Shown here piece by piece: positions 1 through 8,464 of a DNA stretch of 48,400 nt. Within the stretch, counting starts at the first letter, position 1, and the number at the start of each line of letters is the position of its first letter. The notes under the pieces are model-generated. The model was not told where the DNA came from. It searched no databases and worked only from the letters and a program-made list of their open reading frames with translations. The stretch is from assembly GCA_038210245.1 (NCBI GenBank), contig JBBQWW010000017.1, forward strand, positions 1 through 48,400. The letters are read 5' to 3'. The translations under genes and the position numbers were made by a program. This stretch comes from Bog-756 sp038210245 (GTDB taxonomy: Bacteria; Actinomycetota; Acidimicrobiia; Acidimicrobiales; RAAP-2).

Positions 1-1
1 G

Positions 2-1609
2 GTCCTCACCACCAGCGGAACGGCCGCCGCCGAACTGCACGCCTCGGTGGTCGAGGCCGATCTGGCCCGGGTGCCGATGCTGGTCTGCACCGCCGACCGT
101 CCGCCGGAACTGCACGACGTCGGGGCTCCCCAGACCATCGACCAGCTCCACCTGTACGGACGATCGGTCCGGTGGTTCAGCGACCCTGGCGTGGCGGACG
201 CCACCACCCGGGCCACGTGGAGGTCACTAGGCGCCCGGTCGGTGGCCGAGTCCACGTCGGGACCGGCCGGACCGGGCCCGGTGCACCTGAACCTGCCCTT
301 CCGCGAGCCGTTGCTCGGCCATCCGGAGGCCGGTGGCGGGGTGGCACCGGGTCGACCGGACGGTGGCCCCTGGCACGAGGTGGCAGGGCGTGGCACTGGG
401 CCCGACGAGCGCTGGCTCCAGAGGCGGGTGGACCGAGGCCCGTTCCGACCCGGCACCCGCGGCCTGCTCGTGGTGGGGGCCGGCTGCGGCCGCCCCGACG
501 TGGTGATGGACCTGGCCGGCGCCCTGGGCTGGCCGGTGCTGGCCGACCCGCGGTCGGGCCTACGCCGGTCGGGGCCGGGGTTGATCGGGGCGGCCGACGG
601 CATCCTTCGGTCGGAGGCGTTCGTCGACGGGCACCGGCCGGAGGTCATCGTGCGGATGGGCGAGCGCTGGGTGTCCAAGGTGGTGAACGGGTACCTATCG
701 AGGTTCCTGGCCGACGGAGCCTTCGGGGTGGTGGTCGACGTCGGTGACCGGTGGGCCGACCCCGACGGCCAGGTGCACGAGTTCGTCCGGTCCGACCCCG
801 ACCGGTTCGCCGAGGCGGTGACCCAGCGGGTCACCGGTCTCGGAGTCCCGACGCCGCGGGCCGGGACCGCATCGTCGTGGCTCTCTGACTGGCAGGGGGC
901 CGAGGATCGGGCCCAGGCGGCCATGGACGCCATCGTGGGGCCGGGGACGGCTGACGCCGGATGCTTTGACCTGGGCCCTACCACGGTGCTCACCGAGCCG
1001 GCCCTGGCCCGTCGGCTGTATGCCGCCCTGCCCGATGGGGCCACCCTGGTGGTCTCGTCGTCGATGCCGGTGCGGGACATCGAGGCGTTTGCCGGTCCTC
1101 GCCCGGTACCACCGCGGGTGGTGGCCAACCGAGGGGCCAACGGTATCGATGGGGTGGTGTCCACGGCCATCGGGGTGGCCCTGGCCGGCGACGGTCCGAC
1201 CGTGGCCCTGGTCGGGGACCTGGCCTTCCTCCACGATGTCTCCGCCCTGGTCGGGGGGGTGGGGGCCGACCTGGACCTGACGGTGGTCGTGGCCGACAAC
1301 CGGGGTGGGGGGATCTTCTCGTTCCTTCCCCCGGCCGGGACCCTCGACCCGGTGACCTTCGACACCCTCTTCGGCACCCCACCGGGGTCCGACCCGGGGA
1401 CGGTGGCGGCGGGGTTCGGCTGGCCGGTGGACGAGATCGGCCCTGGATCCGGAGACCATGGACTGGAGGGGGCACTGGCCCGGAGGGTGGGACGCGGGTC
1501 GCGGGCGGTGCTTCGGGTCCGCCTGCCCGACCGGTCGGTCAACGTCGACCACCACGGCCGGGTCAACGCCGCCATCGTGCACGCGGTGGACACACCCGAC
1601 GTGCCCTGA
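2..1609 (+). CDS. menD: MenD, SEPHCHC synthase (menaquinone biosynthesis), 5' end missing
   Basis: Thiamine-diphosphate enzyme that joins isochorismate and 2-oxoglutarate to give 2-succinyl-5-enolpyruvyl-6-hydroxy-3-cyclohexene-1-carboxylate, the first committed step to menaquinone in the cytoplasm. The reading frame is open from base 2, so the N-terminus lies outside the window and 535 residues remain. The GTG at 47 is internal: the codons before it already read TSGTAAAELH, a conserved MenD segment, followed by ADRPPEL. The C-terminal ThDP/Mg region is present with GDLAFLHD (about residue 404 of the fragment) and DNRGGGIFSFLP (about 436). It is convergent with the LCP gene, 63 bp apart. No other men gene is visible downstream. 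Confidence 0.95.
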   Translation, partial: VLTTSGTAAAELHASVVEADLARVPMLVCTADRPPELHDVGAPQTIDQLHLYGRSVRWFSDPGVADATTRATWRSLGARSVAESTSGPAGPGPVHLNLPFREPLLGHPEAGGGVAPGRPDGGPWHEVAGRGTGPDERWLQRRVDRGPFRPGTRGLLVVGAGCGRPDVVMDLAGALGWPVLADPRSGLRRSGPGLIGAADGILRSEAFVDGHRPEVIVRMGERWVSKVVNGYLSRFLADGAFGVVVDVGDRWADPDGQVHEFVRSDPDRFAEAVTQRVTGLGVPTPRAGTASSWLSDWQGAEDRAQAAMDAIVGPGTADAGCFDLGPTTVLTEPALARRLYAALPDGATLVVSSSMPVRDIEAFAGPRPVPPRVVANRGANGIDGVVSTAIGVALAGDGPTVALVGDLAFLHDVSALVGGVGADLDLTVVVADNRGGGIFSFLPPAGTLDPVTFDTLFGTPPGSDPGTVAAGFGWPVDEIGPGSGDHGLEGALARRVGRGSRAVLRVRLPDRSVNVDHHGRVNAAIVHAVDTPDVP

Positions 1610-1651
1610 CGGCGGATCATCAGAACTCGGCCAGCTGGGCCCTAGCAGCTG

Positions 1652-1679
1652 CGTTCGGTCAGCAGCGTTCGGTCAGCAG
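1652..1679. repeat. Perfect 14-bp tandem duplication
   Basis: The unit CGTTCGGTCAGCAG occurs twice head to tail (1652-1665 and 1666-1679). The second copy contains the stop codon of the LCP gene on the minus strand, so the duplication may have changed that protein's C-terminus or 3' UTR. A nearby pair of CAGCTG boxes (1632-1651) could form a weak hairpin between the convergent genes, but no T-run follows. Confidence 0.85.
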
Positions 1680-3058
1680 GGCCGAGGATCGAACGACGGG
1701 ACGTCGGACTGGGCGGGGGTGGTGGTGGGCGTGGTCTTCTTCGAGGCCGGCGGTGCGGTGGTCGCCGGCGCCAGCGTGGTGGTGGTGGGAGGGGCGACGG
1801 GTAGGGGCTGGGGATCGCCGTAGGCATCGAGGGGCGGGGTCGAGATGGGAGCGAACGGCCCCCCGAGGAACTGGGTGATCATCTGGGAGGCCTGGTCGGG
1901 CTGGACCACCTCGACATCCGAGCCGCCCGAGGTGACCGCCGGGGCGGTAGGCATGGTGAGGGACTGCAGCTGCGAGCCGGAGAAGGCGTGATACCGCTCG
2001 GCCAGGGCGAATAGATCGTTCGGGGACAGGCCGTTGTCCTTGCTGAAGTCATGGACCACCGAGGTGAGCAACGAGTTGAGCCGGAGCGGGTTGTAGGTCC
2101 CCTTGGCCTTGTCCAGTGCCGCCGAGATGATCAGGTTCTGACGCTCGATCCTTCCGAGGTCCGAGCTCCCGTCCTGGTACCACTGCCCGTTCTTGTAGTA
2201 CTCGAAGTATCGGGAGCGGGACAGGGCCAAGGCCTCGGAGCCGTTCAGGACCTGGCACCCGGTCTGAGGCACGTCGAGGCCCGACTCGTTGACCCCGGTG
2301 TCACGATTGTGGTCCCGGACCGGGTAGGGGAAGTTCATGGAGACCCCCCCCAGGGCGTTGACGGCGTCCTGCAGCCCGAAGAAGCTGATCTCGATGTAGT
2401 GGTTGATGGGGATGCCGAAGGTGTTCTGGATGGTCTGGATGAGGGAGTCGGGGCCACCGGCGAACGAGGAGTTGATCTTGTTCTGGGTGGACAGCTGGGA
2501 GTCGGACGGAAGTCCCGAGAGGGTGACGTAGGTGTCCCGGGGGATCGACAGGGTCGACGCCGTGCCCGCTGCCGGGTTGACGTGGACGATCTTGATGGTG
2601 TCGCTCCGCTGACCGCCGGCGTTGGTGGCGTTGCCGAACTGCTGGGCCTGGGCCGCCGTCTCGCCGGCCCGGCTGTCCGATCCGATCAGCAGGACGTTGT
2701 AGGGGGCCCCGTTGGCGGCCGCCACACAGGTGGCACAGGCCGCCGAGGAGACCTTGCCCCACTGGTACCGGAAGTAGCCGTAACCCGCCGCCACCAGCAC
2801 CAGGACCACCACGACCACCCCGATCAGTCCACGGAGGATCCGTTGTCCGGGACGCCGCCGTTTCCTCATGGCCCGTCGGCGCTCCCGCTTGGACGGGATG
2901 GCCACCTGTCCGCTCAGGATGGGGCCGGGGAACTCGGGCGCGGCCCGGGTGGAGCGAACCGGTGGGGGACTCGAGGCGCGCGGATGCCCCGTCGGTCGAC
3001 CCGACGATCGTCCGGTGGGACGGGAGCCGCTCGATCTGGGTGGGTCAGTGGGGGGCAA
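1673..3058 (-). CDS. LytR-CpsA-Psr (LCP) family cell-wall glycopolymer ligase
   Basis: Membrane-anchored enzyme expected to transfer undecaprenyl-phosphate-linked glycopolymers onto peptidoglycan outside the cytoplasmic membrane. From the TTG at 3058 it is 461 aa: a proline/basic cytoplasmic segment (1-72), one transmembrane helix (about 74-96), then the LCP domain. Family signatures are NVLLIGSDSR (121-130), SDT (152-154), SIPRDTYV (171-178), INSSFAGG (195-202), ALSRSRY (278-284) and GRIERQN (302-308), supplying the Asp/Arg residues that hold the pyrophosphate. The last ~55 residues are Pro/Thr rich. The start is uncertain: no ribosome binding site precedes 3058, and GTG at 2902 or ATG at 2869 would keep the helix and the domain. 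Confidence 0.9.
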   Translation of the reverse strand: MPPTDPPRSSGSRPTGRSSGRPTGHPRASSPPPVRSTRAAPEFPGPILSGQVAIPSKRERRRAMRKRRRPGQRILRGLIGVVVVVLVLVAAGYGYFRYQWGKVSSAACATCVAAANGAPYNVLLIGSDSRAGETAAQAQQFGNATNAGGQRSDTIKIVHVNPAAGTASTLSIPRDTYVTLSGLPSDSQLSTQNKINSSFAGGPDSLIQTIQNTFGIPINHYIEISFFGLQDAVNALGGVSMNFPYPVRDHNRDTGVNESGLDVPQTGCQVLNGSEALALSRSRYFEYYKNGQWYQDGSSDLGRIERQNLIISAALDKAKGTYNPLRLNSLLTSVVHDFSKDNGLSPNDLFALAERYHAFSGSQLQSLTMPTAPAVTSGGSDVEVVQPDQASQMITQFLGGPFAPISTPPLDAYGDPQPLPVAPPTTTTLAPATTAPPASKKTTPTTTPAQSDVPSFDPRPC

Positions 3059-3186
3059 GGTGGGAAGGGGTCGGCTGTGGGGCCGGGGTGTCGAAGGTGG
3101 GCGGCGGATGCCGTCCGGAGCTGGAGTGACGGGTCAGTTTCCCACGGGGGGACCCTGCACTGGTGTCACCCTGGTCAGGGCCCCCG

Positions 3187-4533
3187 TTACGAGTCCACGG
3201 GGAGCCACGATCCGTGGAAGCCGAAGGGAACCCGGGCCGGAAGGTGGACGGTGGCCACCGGGGGTCCGGCGAAGGAGGTGGCATCGAGAATGACCAGATC
3301 GCTGGTATCGCTACTGGCGTCGTAGACCACGGACAGGACCCAGCCCTCGTCCTCGCCCTTCCCGTCGGCCGCCCGCACGAAGACCGGCTCTCCGGGGAAC
3401 CGATGCTGTCCCGGGTCGAACCGGGTGGACTGGTCACGGGTGAGGTCGTACTGGATCAGTCCGACCTGACTGGGTTCGTCGGCCTGATCACCCAGCCGGA
3501 CGCAGTAGCCGTAGCGGTGGGGCAGACCGGTCACGGCGTCGTCGATCCTCGGAAACTCGACAGGGATGTCGTCGAGCCGCCGCTCGGCGATGCGCCCGGC
3601 CTCGAGGTCGATGGTCCAGCGGGCCAGGGCCGGGAGGCCCGACGAGATCGGCCGGCCGGGATCGGTGTCGAAGGCCCGATCGTAACGGACCACGTCCATC
3701 ACCACGGTGTCGCCGTCGTCGTAGGCATTGAGCACGTGGAAGACGTACACGGGGTCGATTCCGATCCATCGGATGTCCCCGTTGCCTCCTCGGCGGGGCA
3801 TCACCCCGATGCGGGCGCCGGCTTCCGCCACCCATCGGAAGGGCAGGGGTCGGCCCACCGCCGCCAGGTCCAAGTCGAAGAGCACGGGGAGGTCGAGGAA
3901 GATCACCCGGGAGGCGGTCACGCCGAAGTCGTGGATCATGGTGGCGCGGGGGATGTCGATGGCCTCGGTGCGGATCAGTCCGCCGGCCGGGTCCACCTCG
4001 TGGTACCGGAGGAACGGTGGCCCGAAGACGTCGTACCCGAAGAAGAGGAGCTCGCCGGTGGCCGGGTCGACCTTCGGATGGGCGGTCATGGGCGACGCCA
4101 GCCCACCGTCGAAGTCGTGGACCCGGGCCCGGCTGAGGTCGGGGGACACGGCGTGGGGGAGTCCGGACTCCACCAGGGCCAGGGTGGTGCCGCCGTGACG
4201 GATCACGTGGGTGTTGGCCGGACCGTCGATGGGCTCGGTGGGACCGGACGGGGGCGAGGTGTCCACCTTGGTGGCCAGGGACCGGGTCCGTACCCAGCGG
4301 TTCCGGTACCCCTCGGCCCGGCCCTCGGACAGGGTGATGCCGTGGAGCATGCCGTCACCGGAGAACCAGTGGTAGTCCGCCTCGTCACTGGGGACGGCGG
4401 CGGGATTGGGCCCGTTGCGGAGCAGCTGACCGCAGAGGTCGGGGGGGATGACACCGGTCACCGGCAGTTCGTGGTCGTCGCTGCGCTCGACCAGGACCGG
4501 GGCGTAGTTTCCGTGGAGATAGGGGTTGAGCAA
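3187..4533 (-). CDS. Carotenoid cleavage oxygenase (RPE65/CCD family)
   Basis: Non-haem iron oxygenase of the carotenoid/stilbene cleavage family, 448 aa. All four iron-binding histidines of the seven-bladed propeller fold can be placed: H152 (TAHPK), H201 (MIHDF), H266 (VFHVLNAYD) and H440 (FGFHGSW). The N-terminal family motif YHWFSGDGMLHG is at 54-65. The start is TTG at 4533, supported by AGGAG seven bases upstream. The substrate cannot be inferred: no crtE/B/I or other carotenoid gene is nearby, so it may act on apocarotenoids, stilbenes or lignin-derived compounds. It stands alone, transcribed away from tyrS. Confidence 0.92.
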   Translation of the reverse strand: MLNPYLHGNYAPVLVERSDDHELPVTGVIPPDLCGQLLRNGPNPAAVPSDEADYHWFSGDGMLHGITLSEGRAEGYRNRWVRTRSLATKVDTSPPSGPTEPIDGPANTHVIRHGGTTLALVESGLPHAVSPDLSRARVHDFDGGLASPMTAHPKVDPATGELLFFGYDVFGPPFLRYHEVDPAGGLIRTEAIDIPRATMIHDFGVTASRVIFLDLPVLFDLDLAAVGRPLPFRWVAEAGARIGVMPRRGGNGDIRWIGIDPVYVFHVLNAYDDGDTVVMDVVRYDRAFDTDPGRPISSGLPALARWTIDLEAGRIAERRLDDIPVEFPRIDDAVTGLPHRYGYCVRLGDQADEPSQVGLIQYDLTRDQSTRFDPGQHRFPGEPVFVRAADGKGEDEGWVLSVVYDASSDTSDLVILDATSFAGPPVATVHLPARVPFGFHGSWLPVDS

Positions 4534-4600
4534 CCGGGGGCTCCTGGTCTAGGTGGTGGGCCCGGCCGGGCCCGAGCGGTGGCCGAGCGTTCGGGGGCTG

Positions 4601-4610
4601 ATCGTAGTGT
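4601..4610. promoter_or_regulatory. Candidate divergent -10 pair between the carotenoid oxygenase and tyrS
   Basis: The minus strand carries TACGAT (4601-4606) facing the carotenoid oxygenase and the plus strand carries TAGTGT (4605-4610) facing tyrS, sharing two bases. Both fit TANNNT. The tyrS transcript would then have a leader of about 85 nt. No convincing -35 boxes were seen, so this rests on -10 matches alone. Confidence 0.4.
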
Positions 4611-4702
4611 CGACCGGTGGGCCGTCCAGCCATCTCCCGGGGTGGCCCTCCGGTGGGCGGGACGGGAACGACCCCGACCCGGTGACGTGGCAGGCTGAGC
4701 CC

Positions 4703-5989
4703 ATGGCCCACTTCGTCGAGGACCTTCGCTTTCGGGGGCTCGTACACCAGATGACCGATCCCGGACTCGAGCAACGCCTCGAGTCCGAACGGCTAACGGC
4801 CTACAGCGGGTTCGACCCCACCGCCGACAGCCTCCATGTGGGTCACCTGCTGCAGATCTGCAATCTCCGACGGCTCCAGGACGCCGGCCATCGTCCCATC
4901 GCCGTGGCCGGCGGGGGGACGGGACTGGTCGGTGATCCCGGGGGAAAGTCCGAGGAGCGGTCCCTGCTGACCCACGAGCAGCTCCGGTCCAACCTCGAGG
5001 GCATTCGCAGCCAGCTCGAGCGGTTCCTCGACTTCACGGGCCGCGACCCGGCGAGCCGGGCCCTGCTGGTCAATAACGCCGACTGGCTGGAGCCCATGGC
5101 CCTGTTCGACTTCCTCCGCGATGTGGGGAAGCACTTCACCGTGAACCAGATGGTGGCCAAGGACTCTGTGAAGTCCCGGCTGGCTCGCGCCGAGCAGGGG
5201 ATCTCGTACACCGAGTTCAGCTACATGCTGCTGCAGGCCTACGACTTCCTGCACCTCTTCGACGCCTACGGGTGCCGGCTCCAGCTCGGGGGCAGCGACC
5301 AGTGGGGGAACATCACCGCCGGGATCGACCTGGTGCGCAAGGTCCGTCAGAGCGAGGTCTGGGGCCTGACCACCCCCCTTGTGGTGAAGGCCGACGGGAC
5401 CAAATTCGGGAAGTCGGAGTCGGGCACGGTGTGGCTCGATGCCGAACGGACCAGCCCGTACCAGCTCTACCAATTCTTCCTGCGCAGCGAGGACGCCGTG
5501 GTGGGGACCTACCTCCGCTACTTCACCTTCCTCGACCATGGGGCCATTCTGGACCTCGACCAGGCCACCGCCTCCCATCCGGAACGCCGGGAGGCCCATC
5601 GAGAGCTGGCCCGTCAGGTGTGCACCCTGGTCCACGGCGCCCCCGAGACCGAGCGGGCCGAGCTGGCCTCGGCCGCCCTGTTCGGCGAAGGCGTCACCGG
5701 GCTGGACGAGCGGTCCATCCTCGACGTGTTCGCCGACGCCCCGTCCACCACGCTGGACCGCGCCCGGCTGGCCGGGAACGGGGTGGCGCTGGTGGATCTC
5801 ATGGTGGAGACCGGGCTGGCGCCCTCCCGCGGCCGGGCCCGCACCACCATCGAACAGCGGGGTGCCTACCTCAACAACCGGAGGGAAGAGGACGTGGAGC
5901 GCGTCATCGGTCCCGACGACCTGGTGGCGGGGCGGTACGTGGTCCTTCGCAGCGGGAAACGCCACTACCACCTGGTGTGCTTCGCCTGA
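4703..5989 (+). CDS. tyrS: Tyrosyl-tRNA synthetase
   Basis: Charges tRNA-Tyr with tyrosine; class I synthetase in the cytoplasm. The frame is open further upstream, but ATG 4703 gives the usual N-terminus and 428 aa, normal for the short bacterial TyrRS. Visible signatures are AYSGFDPTADSLHVGHL with the HIGH-type HVGH at 45-48, LGGSDQWGNITAGIDL (195-210) and the KMSKS-type KFGKS (234-238). The last ~70 residues look like the C-terminal S4 RNA-binding domain (RTTIEQRGAYLNN). No strong ribosome binding site precedes the start. Confidence 0.97.
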   Translation: MAHFVEDLRFRGLVHQMTDPGLEQRLESERLTAYSGFDPTADSLHVGHLLQICNLRRLQDAGHRPIAVAGGGTGLVGDPGGKSEERSLLTHEQLRSNLEGIRSQLERFLDFTGRDPASRALLVNNADWLEPMALFDFLRDVGKHFTVNQMVAKDSVKSRLARAEQGISYTEFSYMLLQAYDFLHLFDAYGCRLQLGGSDQWGNITAGIDLVRKVRQSEVWGLTTPLVVKADGTKFGKSESGTVWLDAERTSPYQLYQFFLRSEDAVVGTYLRYFTFLDHGAILDLDQATASHPERREAHRELARQVCTLVHGAPETERAELASAALFGEGVTGLDERSILDVFADAPSTTLDRARLAGNGVALVDLMVETGLAPSRGRARTTIEQRGAYLNNRREEDVERVIGPDDLVAGRYVVLRSGKRHYHLVCFA

Positions 5990-6029
5990 ACGAATGTGGC
6001 CCCGAACGGGAGGCCACACCCCTCGGTCC

Positions 6030-6035
6030 TACACT
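6030..6035 (+). promoter_or_regulatory. -10 box TACACT, leaderless arrangement
   Basis: TACACT ends 7 nt before ATG 6043, so transcription would begin at or next to the A of the start codon. There is no ribosome binding site. The nearer in-frame ATG at 6037 lies only 1 nt after the box and would precede the transcription start. Confidence 0.55.
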
Positions 6036-6042
6036 GATGCCC

Positions 6043-6516
6043 ATGAGCAGCCCTACCGGACCATCGTCGGAAACCTCCCCGGTGCGGTTGACCTCGGGCC
6101 TTCCCGAGACCGTGCTGCCCGAGGAGCCCGAGGCCCTGCGGGTCGGGCTCGAGTCGGCGTTGGCCCAGCCGGCCGATCGGCGCCGCCACGCCGTGGCCGA
6201 CATCGTCCGCGCCGACCCGAAGTCCCTCGACGCCTGGGCCGCCCTGGGCTCCTTGGCCCGGGACGACGTCGAGGCCTACGCCTGTTTCCGGGTGGGCTAC
6301 CACCGAGGCCTCGATGCCCTGCGGGGGGCGGGCTGGAAGGGGTCGGGCCTGGTCCGGTGGGCCCAACCGTCCAACCGGGGCTTCCTTCGGTGCCTCGACG
6401 GGCTCCGATCGTCGGCCGGGTCCATTGGCGAGCACGCCGAGGAGGAGCGGTGCGGGCAGTTCCTGCGCCAGTTGGACCCGTCGTGGCGTCCCGACTGGAC
6501 CGGCATTCCGGCCTAG
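6043..6516 (+). CDS. DUF3151 family protein
   Basis: Conserved actinobacterial protein of unknown function, 157 aa. The family core is clear: a helical N-terminus (PEEPEALRVGLESAL), DAWAALGSLA, then AYACFRVGYHRGLDALR and the GWKG and PSNRGFLR blocks that define DUF3151, ending RCGQFLRQLDP. It is predicted soluble, with no signal peptide. ATG 6043 is chosen because it sits 7 nt after a TACACT -10 box. Its stop overlaps the GTG of the next gene (TAGTG), suggesting co-transcription with the lipoprotein. Confidence 0.88.
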   Translation: MSSPTGPSSETSPVRLTSGLPETVLPEEPEALRVGLESALAQPADRRRHAVADIVRADPKSLDAWAALGSLARDDVEAYACFRVGYHRGLDALRGAGWKGSGLVRWAQPSNRGFLRCLDGLRSSAGSIGEHAEEERCGQFLRQLDPSWRPDWTGIPA

Positions 6517-7115
6517 TGGGCGGAGCCGTCGTCCCGCCGGCCGGAACGCGGTCCACCGGGGTCCCATCCTCGGACCGGCGCCCCCGCCACCACCCGGTCT
6601 CTGGCGCGCTGGTGCTGGCGGCCGCGTGCATCATGGGAGCGGGGGTCCTCGCCGGCTGTGCTGGTCAGGAACAGTCGGGCACACCCTCGGCCCGCGTCTC
6701 CACCTGGGTGTCGGGTGCGGCCGGAGGAGTGGCCATCGGCACGCTCAAGGTGGACAGTGCCAACATCGACCTGGCCCAGGTCCACCACGAGGCGCCAGCG
6801 GCCATCAAGACGGTGTGCGCCCTGCTGACCAACGACGCCGAGACGGCCATCGGGAACCTGCCCACCCCCGACCCCCGACTCACCACGGACCTGAACAATG
6901 CCTACGAAAAGGCCGCCGCCGCCGGCGATGACTGCTACCAGGGCGCCGCCGGTGACGCCTCGTTGCTCCGTAGGTCGGCGGCCGAGCGGGCCGCCCTCCT
7001 GCCCCTGCTGGCCAGGGCACTGGACCGCATCACGTCGGTCACGGGCCGCACGCCGTCCACCTCGACCACGGCACCGAGCGGAGGCTGCAGCGACCCGTTC
7101 GGCGGGTGCACCTAG
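6516..7115 (+). CDS. Putative lipoprotein of unknown function
   Basis: A 199-aa protein starting at GTG 6516, whose G is the last base of the DUF3151 stop codon. An arginine/histidine-rich n-region is followed by a hydrophobic segment (about 30-46) and a lipobox LAGC with acceptor Cys48, so it is probably exported and lipid-anchored. The mature part is mostly helical, has two further cysteines in the body (TVCALL, DDCYQG) and a Ser/Thr-rich end with two close cysteines. I do not recognise a family. The start codon overlap is the main support for the N-terminus. Confidence 0.75.
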   Translation: MGGAVVPPAGTRSTGVPSSDRRPRHHPVSGALVLAAACIMGAGVLAGCAGQEQSGTPSARVSTWVSGAAGGVAIGTLKVDSANIDLAQVHHEAPAAIKTVCALLTNDAETAIGNLPTPDPRLTTDLNNAYEKAAAAGDDCYQGAAGDASLLRRSAAERAALLPLLARALDRITSVTGRTPSTSTTAPSGGCSDPFGGCT

Positions 7116-7167
7116 CCGTGGCCATGGGTCGAGGCTCCTCGGGGTCGAGCAACCAGAGGTCCAACCG

Positions 7168-7758
7168 TTGAGCGGCAACGTGATCGGACCGGTGCCCGAG
7201 GGTCGCGACCCCGAGGCCTACGACCGGCTCCGTCGGCGGGTGCTCTGGTCCCTGCCCACCGGGCTGTTCGTGGTCGGCAGTCGGGTCGGGGTGCGGCGCA
7301 ACCTGATGACGGCCAACTGGGTCATGCAGGTGGCCGTCACGCCGAAGCTGGTGGCCGTCTCGGTGGAGCGCGGGTCGGTGACCGCCGCACTGATCGCCGA
7401 GGGTGGCCGGTTCTCGGTGAGCGTGCTGTCGCGGGACGACCGGGCCGTGGTCCGGCGTTTCGTCAAGCCGGTCGAGGATGTGGAGTCCGATCCCTCGGGC
7501 GTGACCCTGACCATGCAGGGGGTGCCGGTCCAGGAGGTGGAGGGCGGCCTGCCCTGCCTGAGTTCGGCCCTGTCGTGGCTGTCCTGTCGGGTGCGGTACA
7601 CCGGGGATCGGGACGTGGGGCCCGACTCCACCCCGGCCAGTCACCTCCTGTTCGTGGGTGAGGTGGTGGATGCCGGCGAGGGGACCGTCCCGGGAGCCCG
7701 GGACGACCCGCCTGGGATCCTCCGGATGGAGGACACCCGCATGAACTACGGCGGGTAG
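7168..7758 (+). CDS. Flavin reductase-like domain protein (FMN-binding split barrel)
   Basis: 196-aa protein resembling the flavin-reductase-like family that binds FMN and uses NAD(P)H. Visible landmarks are the N-terminal SLPTGLFVVGSR block, NLMTANWVMQVAVTPKLVAV (46-65), the ERGSVTAALIAEGGRFSV stretch and a late SHLLFVGEV strand. It could serve a monooxygenase, but no partner gene is adjacent. The start is taken as TTG 7168 because AGAGG lies 8 nt upstream; GTG 7180 is the alternative. It follows the lipoprotein by 52 bp and is convergent with the next gene. Confidence 0.85.
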   Translation: MSGNVIGPVPEGRDPEAYDRLRRRVLWSLPTGLFVVGSRVGVRRNLMTANWVMQVAVTPKLVAVSVERGSVTAALIAEGGRFSVSVLSRDDRAVVRRFVKPVEDVESDPSGVTLTMQGVPVQEVEGGLPCLSSALSWLSCRVRYTGDRDVGPDSTPASHLLFVGEVVDAGEGTVPGARDDPPGILRMEDTRMNYGG

Positions 7759-7840
7759 GGGTCGATCCCCGGGTAAAGGTCGGCCCGGCGGGCACGGAGG
7801 ATCCCCGGCGCCGGACTCCCCGAGGGGTGGGAACCGGGCC

Positions 7841-8077
7841 TCAGTGGGCGTCGGAGCCCGGGGCCGGCCGGAGGTCGATCCGCAGTGTGAGCACCCCGTC
7901 CTCCATCACGGCCTCGGCGTCACCGAGCATGGCGAAGTCCATGAAGTCGGCCCGCGCCTGCTCCTTGAACCGCTCACGGTCCGGGCCCTCGACGGGCGGG
8001 AGTCCCCGGGATCGGACGGCATCGGCCCTGGCCCGGAAGCGTTCCACCATGGCCTGGGGGTCGAATTGGTCGGGCAT
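7841..8077 (-). CDS. Small conserved hypothetical protein
   Basis: 78-aa acidic, soluble protein with no recognised domain. The N-terminal half is a charged helix (AMVERFRARADAVRSRG), and a DFMDFAMLGDAEAV segment and a TLRIDLRP strand follow. The frame is open upstream to 8122, but ATG 8077 is preferred because a TACCAT -10 box lies 6 nt before it on this strand. It faces away from the zinc-ribbon gene. Function unknown. Confidence 0.65.
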   Translation of the reverse strand: MPDQFDPQAMVERFRARADAVRSRGLPPVEGPDRERFKEQARADFMDFAMLGDAEAVMEDGVLTLRIDLRPAPGSDAH

Positions 8078-8083
8078 GACCCG

Positions 8084-8089
8084 ATGGTA
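8084..8089 (-). promoter_or_regulatory. -10 box TACCAT (minus strand), leaderless arrangement
   Basis: Read on the minus strand, TACCAT ends 6 nt before ATG 8077. No ribosome binding site is present in the gap. Confidence 0.45.
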
Positions 8090-8129
8090 CCGGCCGTTCC
8101 GGTGTGCCACGACTGGGGGCACCCCGCAC

Positions 8130-8161
8130 TACACTGGCGCCATTGGTGATCGGTGATCACC
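8130..8161 (+). promoter_or_regulatory. Promoter with adjacent palindrome upstream of the zinc-ribbon gene
   Basis: TACACT (8130-8135) is a good -10 box. The 10-bp perfect palindrome GGTGATCACC (8152-8161), preceded by a further GGTGAT (8145-8150), lies about 10 nt after the expected transcription start and could be an operator. The leader is about 75 nt and ends in a strong ribosome binding site. Confidence 0.4.
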
Positions 8162-8216
8162 CCGGGTTCGCAGTGTCGGGGGAATGCCACCGCTGGTGGG
8201 GCAAGGAGTTGTTTCC

Positions 8217-8426
8217 GTGAAGAAGGGACGCCATCGGCGCTTCGAAGAGGCGCGCAGCTTGAAGCGTTCGGTGGCGACGGCGAACCGTCGCTGCCCCGAG
8301 TGCGGAGCCGAGCCCGACGACAAGCACGCGTCGTGGTGTCTGGCCACCGAGGACGACTACGACGAGATCCTCGGCACCGCCCCCAAAGACCCGTCCTTCG
8401 CCGAGGACGACCCGCTGGCCGAGTAG
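8217..8426 (+). CDS. Small zinc-ribbon protein
   Basis: 69-aa protein starting at GTG 8217, with AAGGAG 8 nt upstream. The basic N-terminus (MKKGRHRRFEEARSLKR) is followed by a C-x2-C-x7-H-x3-C knuckle using C26, C29, H37 and C41, and an acidic C-terminus (TEDDYDEILG...DDPLAE). The arrangement suggests zinc binding and possibly nucleic-acid or ribosome contact, but there is no direct evidence for function. It is convergent with the cysteine-rich gene. Confidence 0.75.
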   Translation: MKKGRHRRFEEARSLKRSVATANRRCPECGAEPDDKHASWCLATEDDYDEILGTAPKDPSFAEDDPLAE

Positions 8427-8464
8427 TCCCGAGTGACTTCCGGTGCCGCCGAGGGCGACCGGGG

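Noticed and set aside
1610..1672. Terminator between menD and the LCP gene
   Set aside because: CAGCTG repeats could fold weakly, but there is no U-tract and the stem is short.
4611..4702. Possible T-box leader before tyrS (GGGGTGGCCC resembles part of the AGGGUGGNACCGCG motif)
   Set aside because: The leader is under 100 nt, the match is partial and no specifier loop or stem I could be drawn.
4793..6019. 408-codon open frame antisense to tyrS
   Set aside because: Translation has no recognisable domain and mirrors the tyrS codons.
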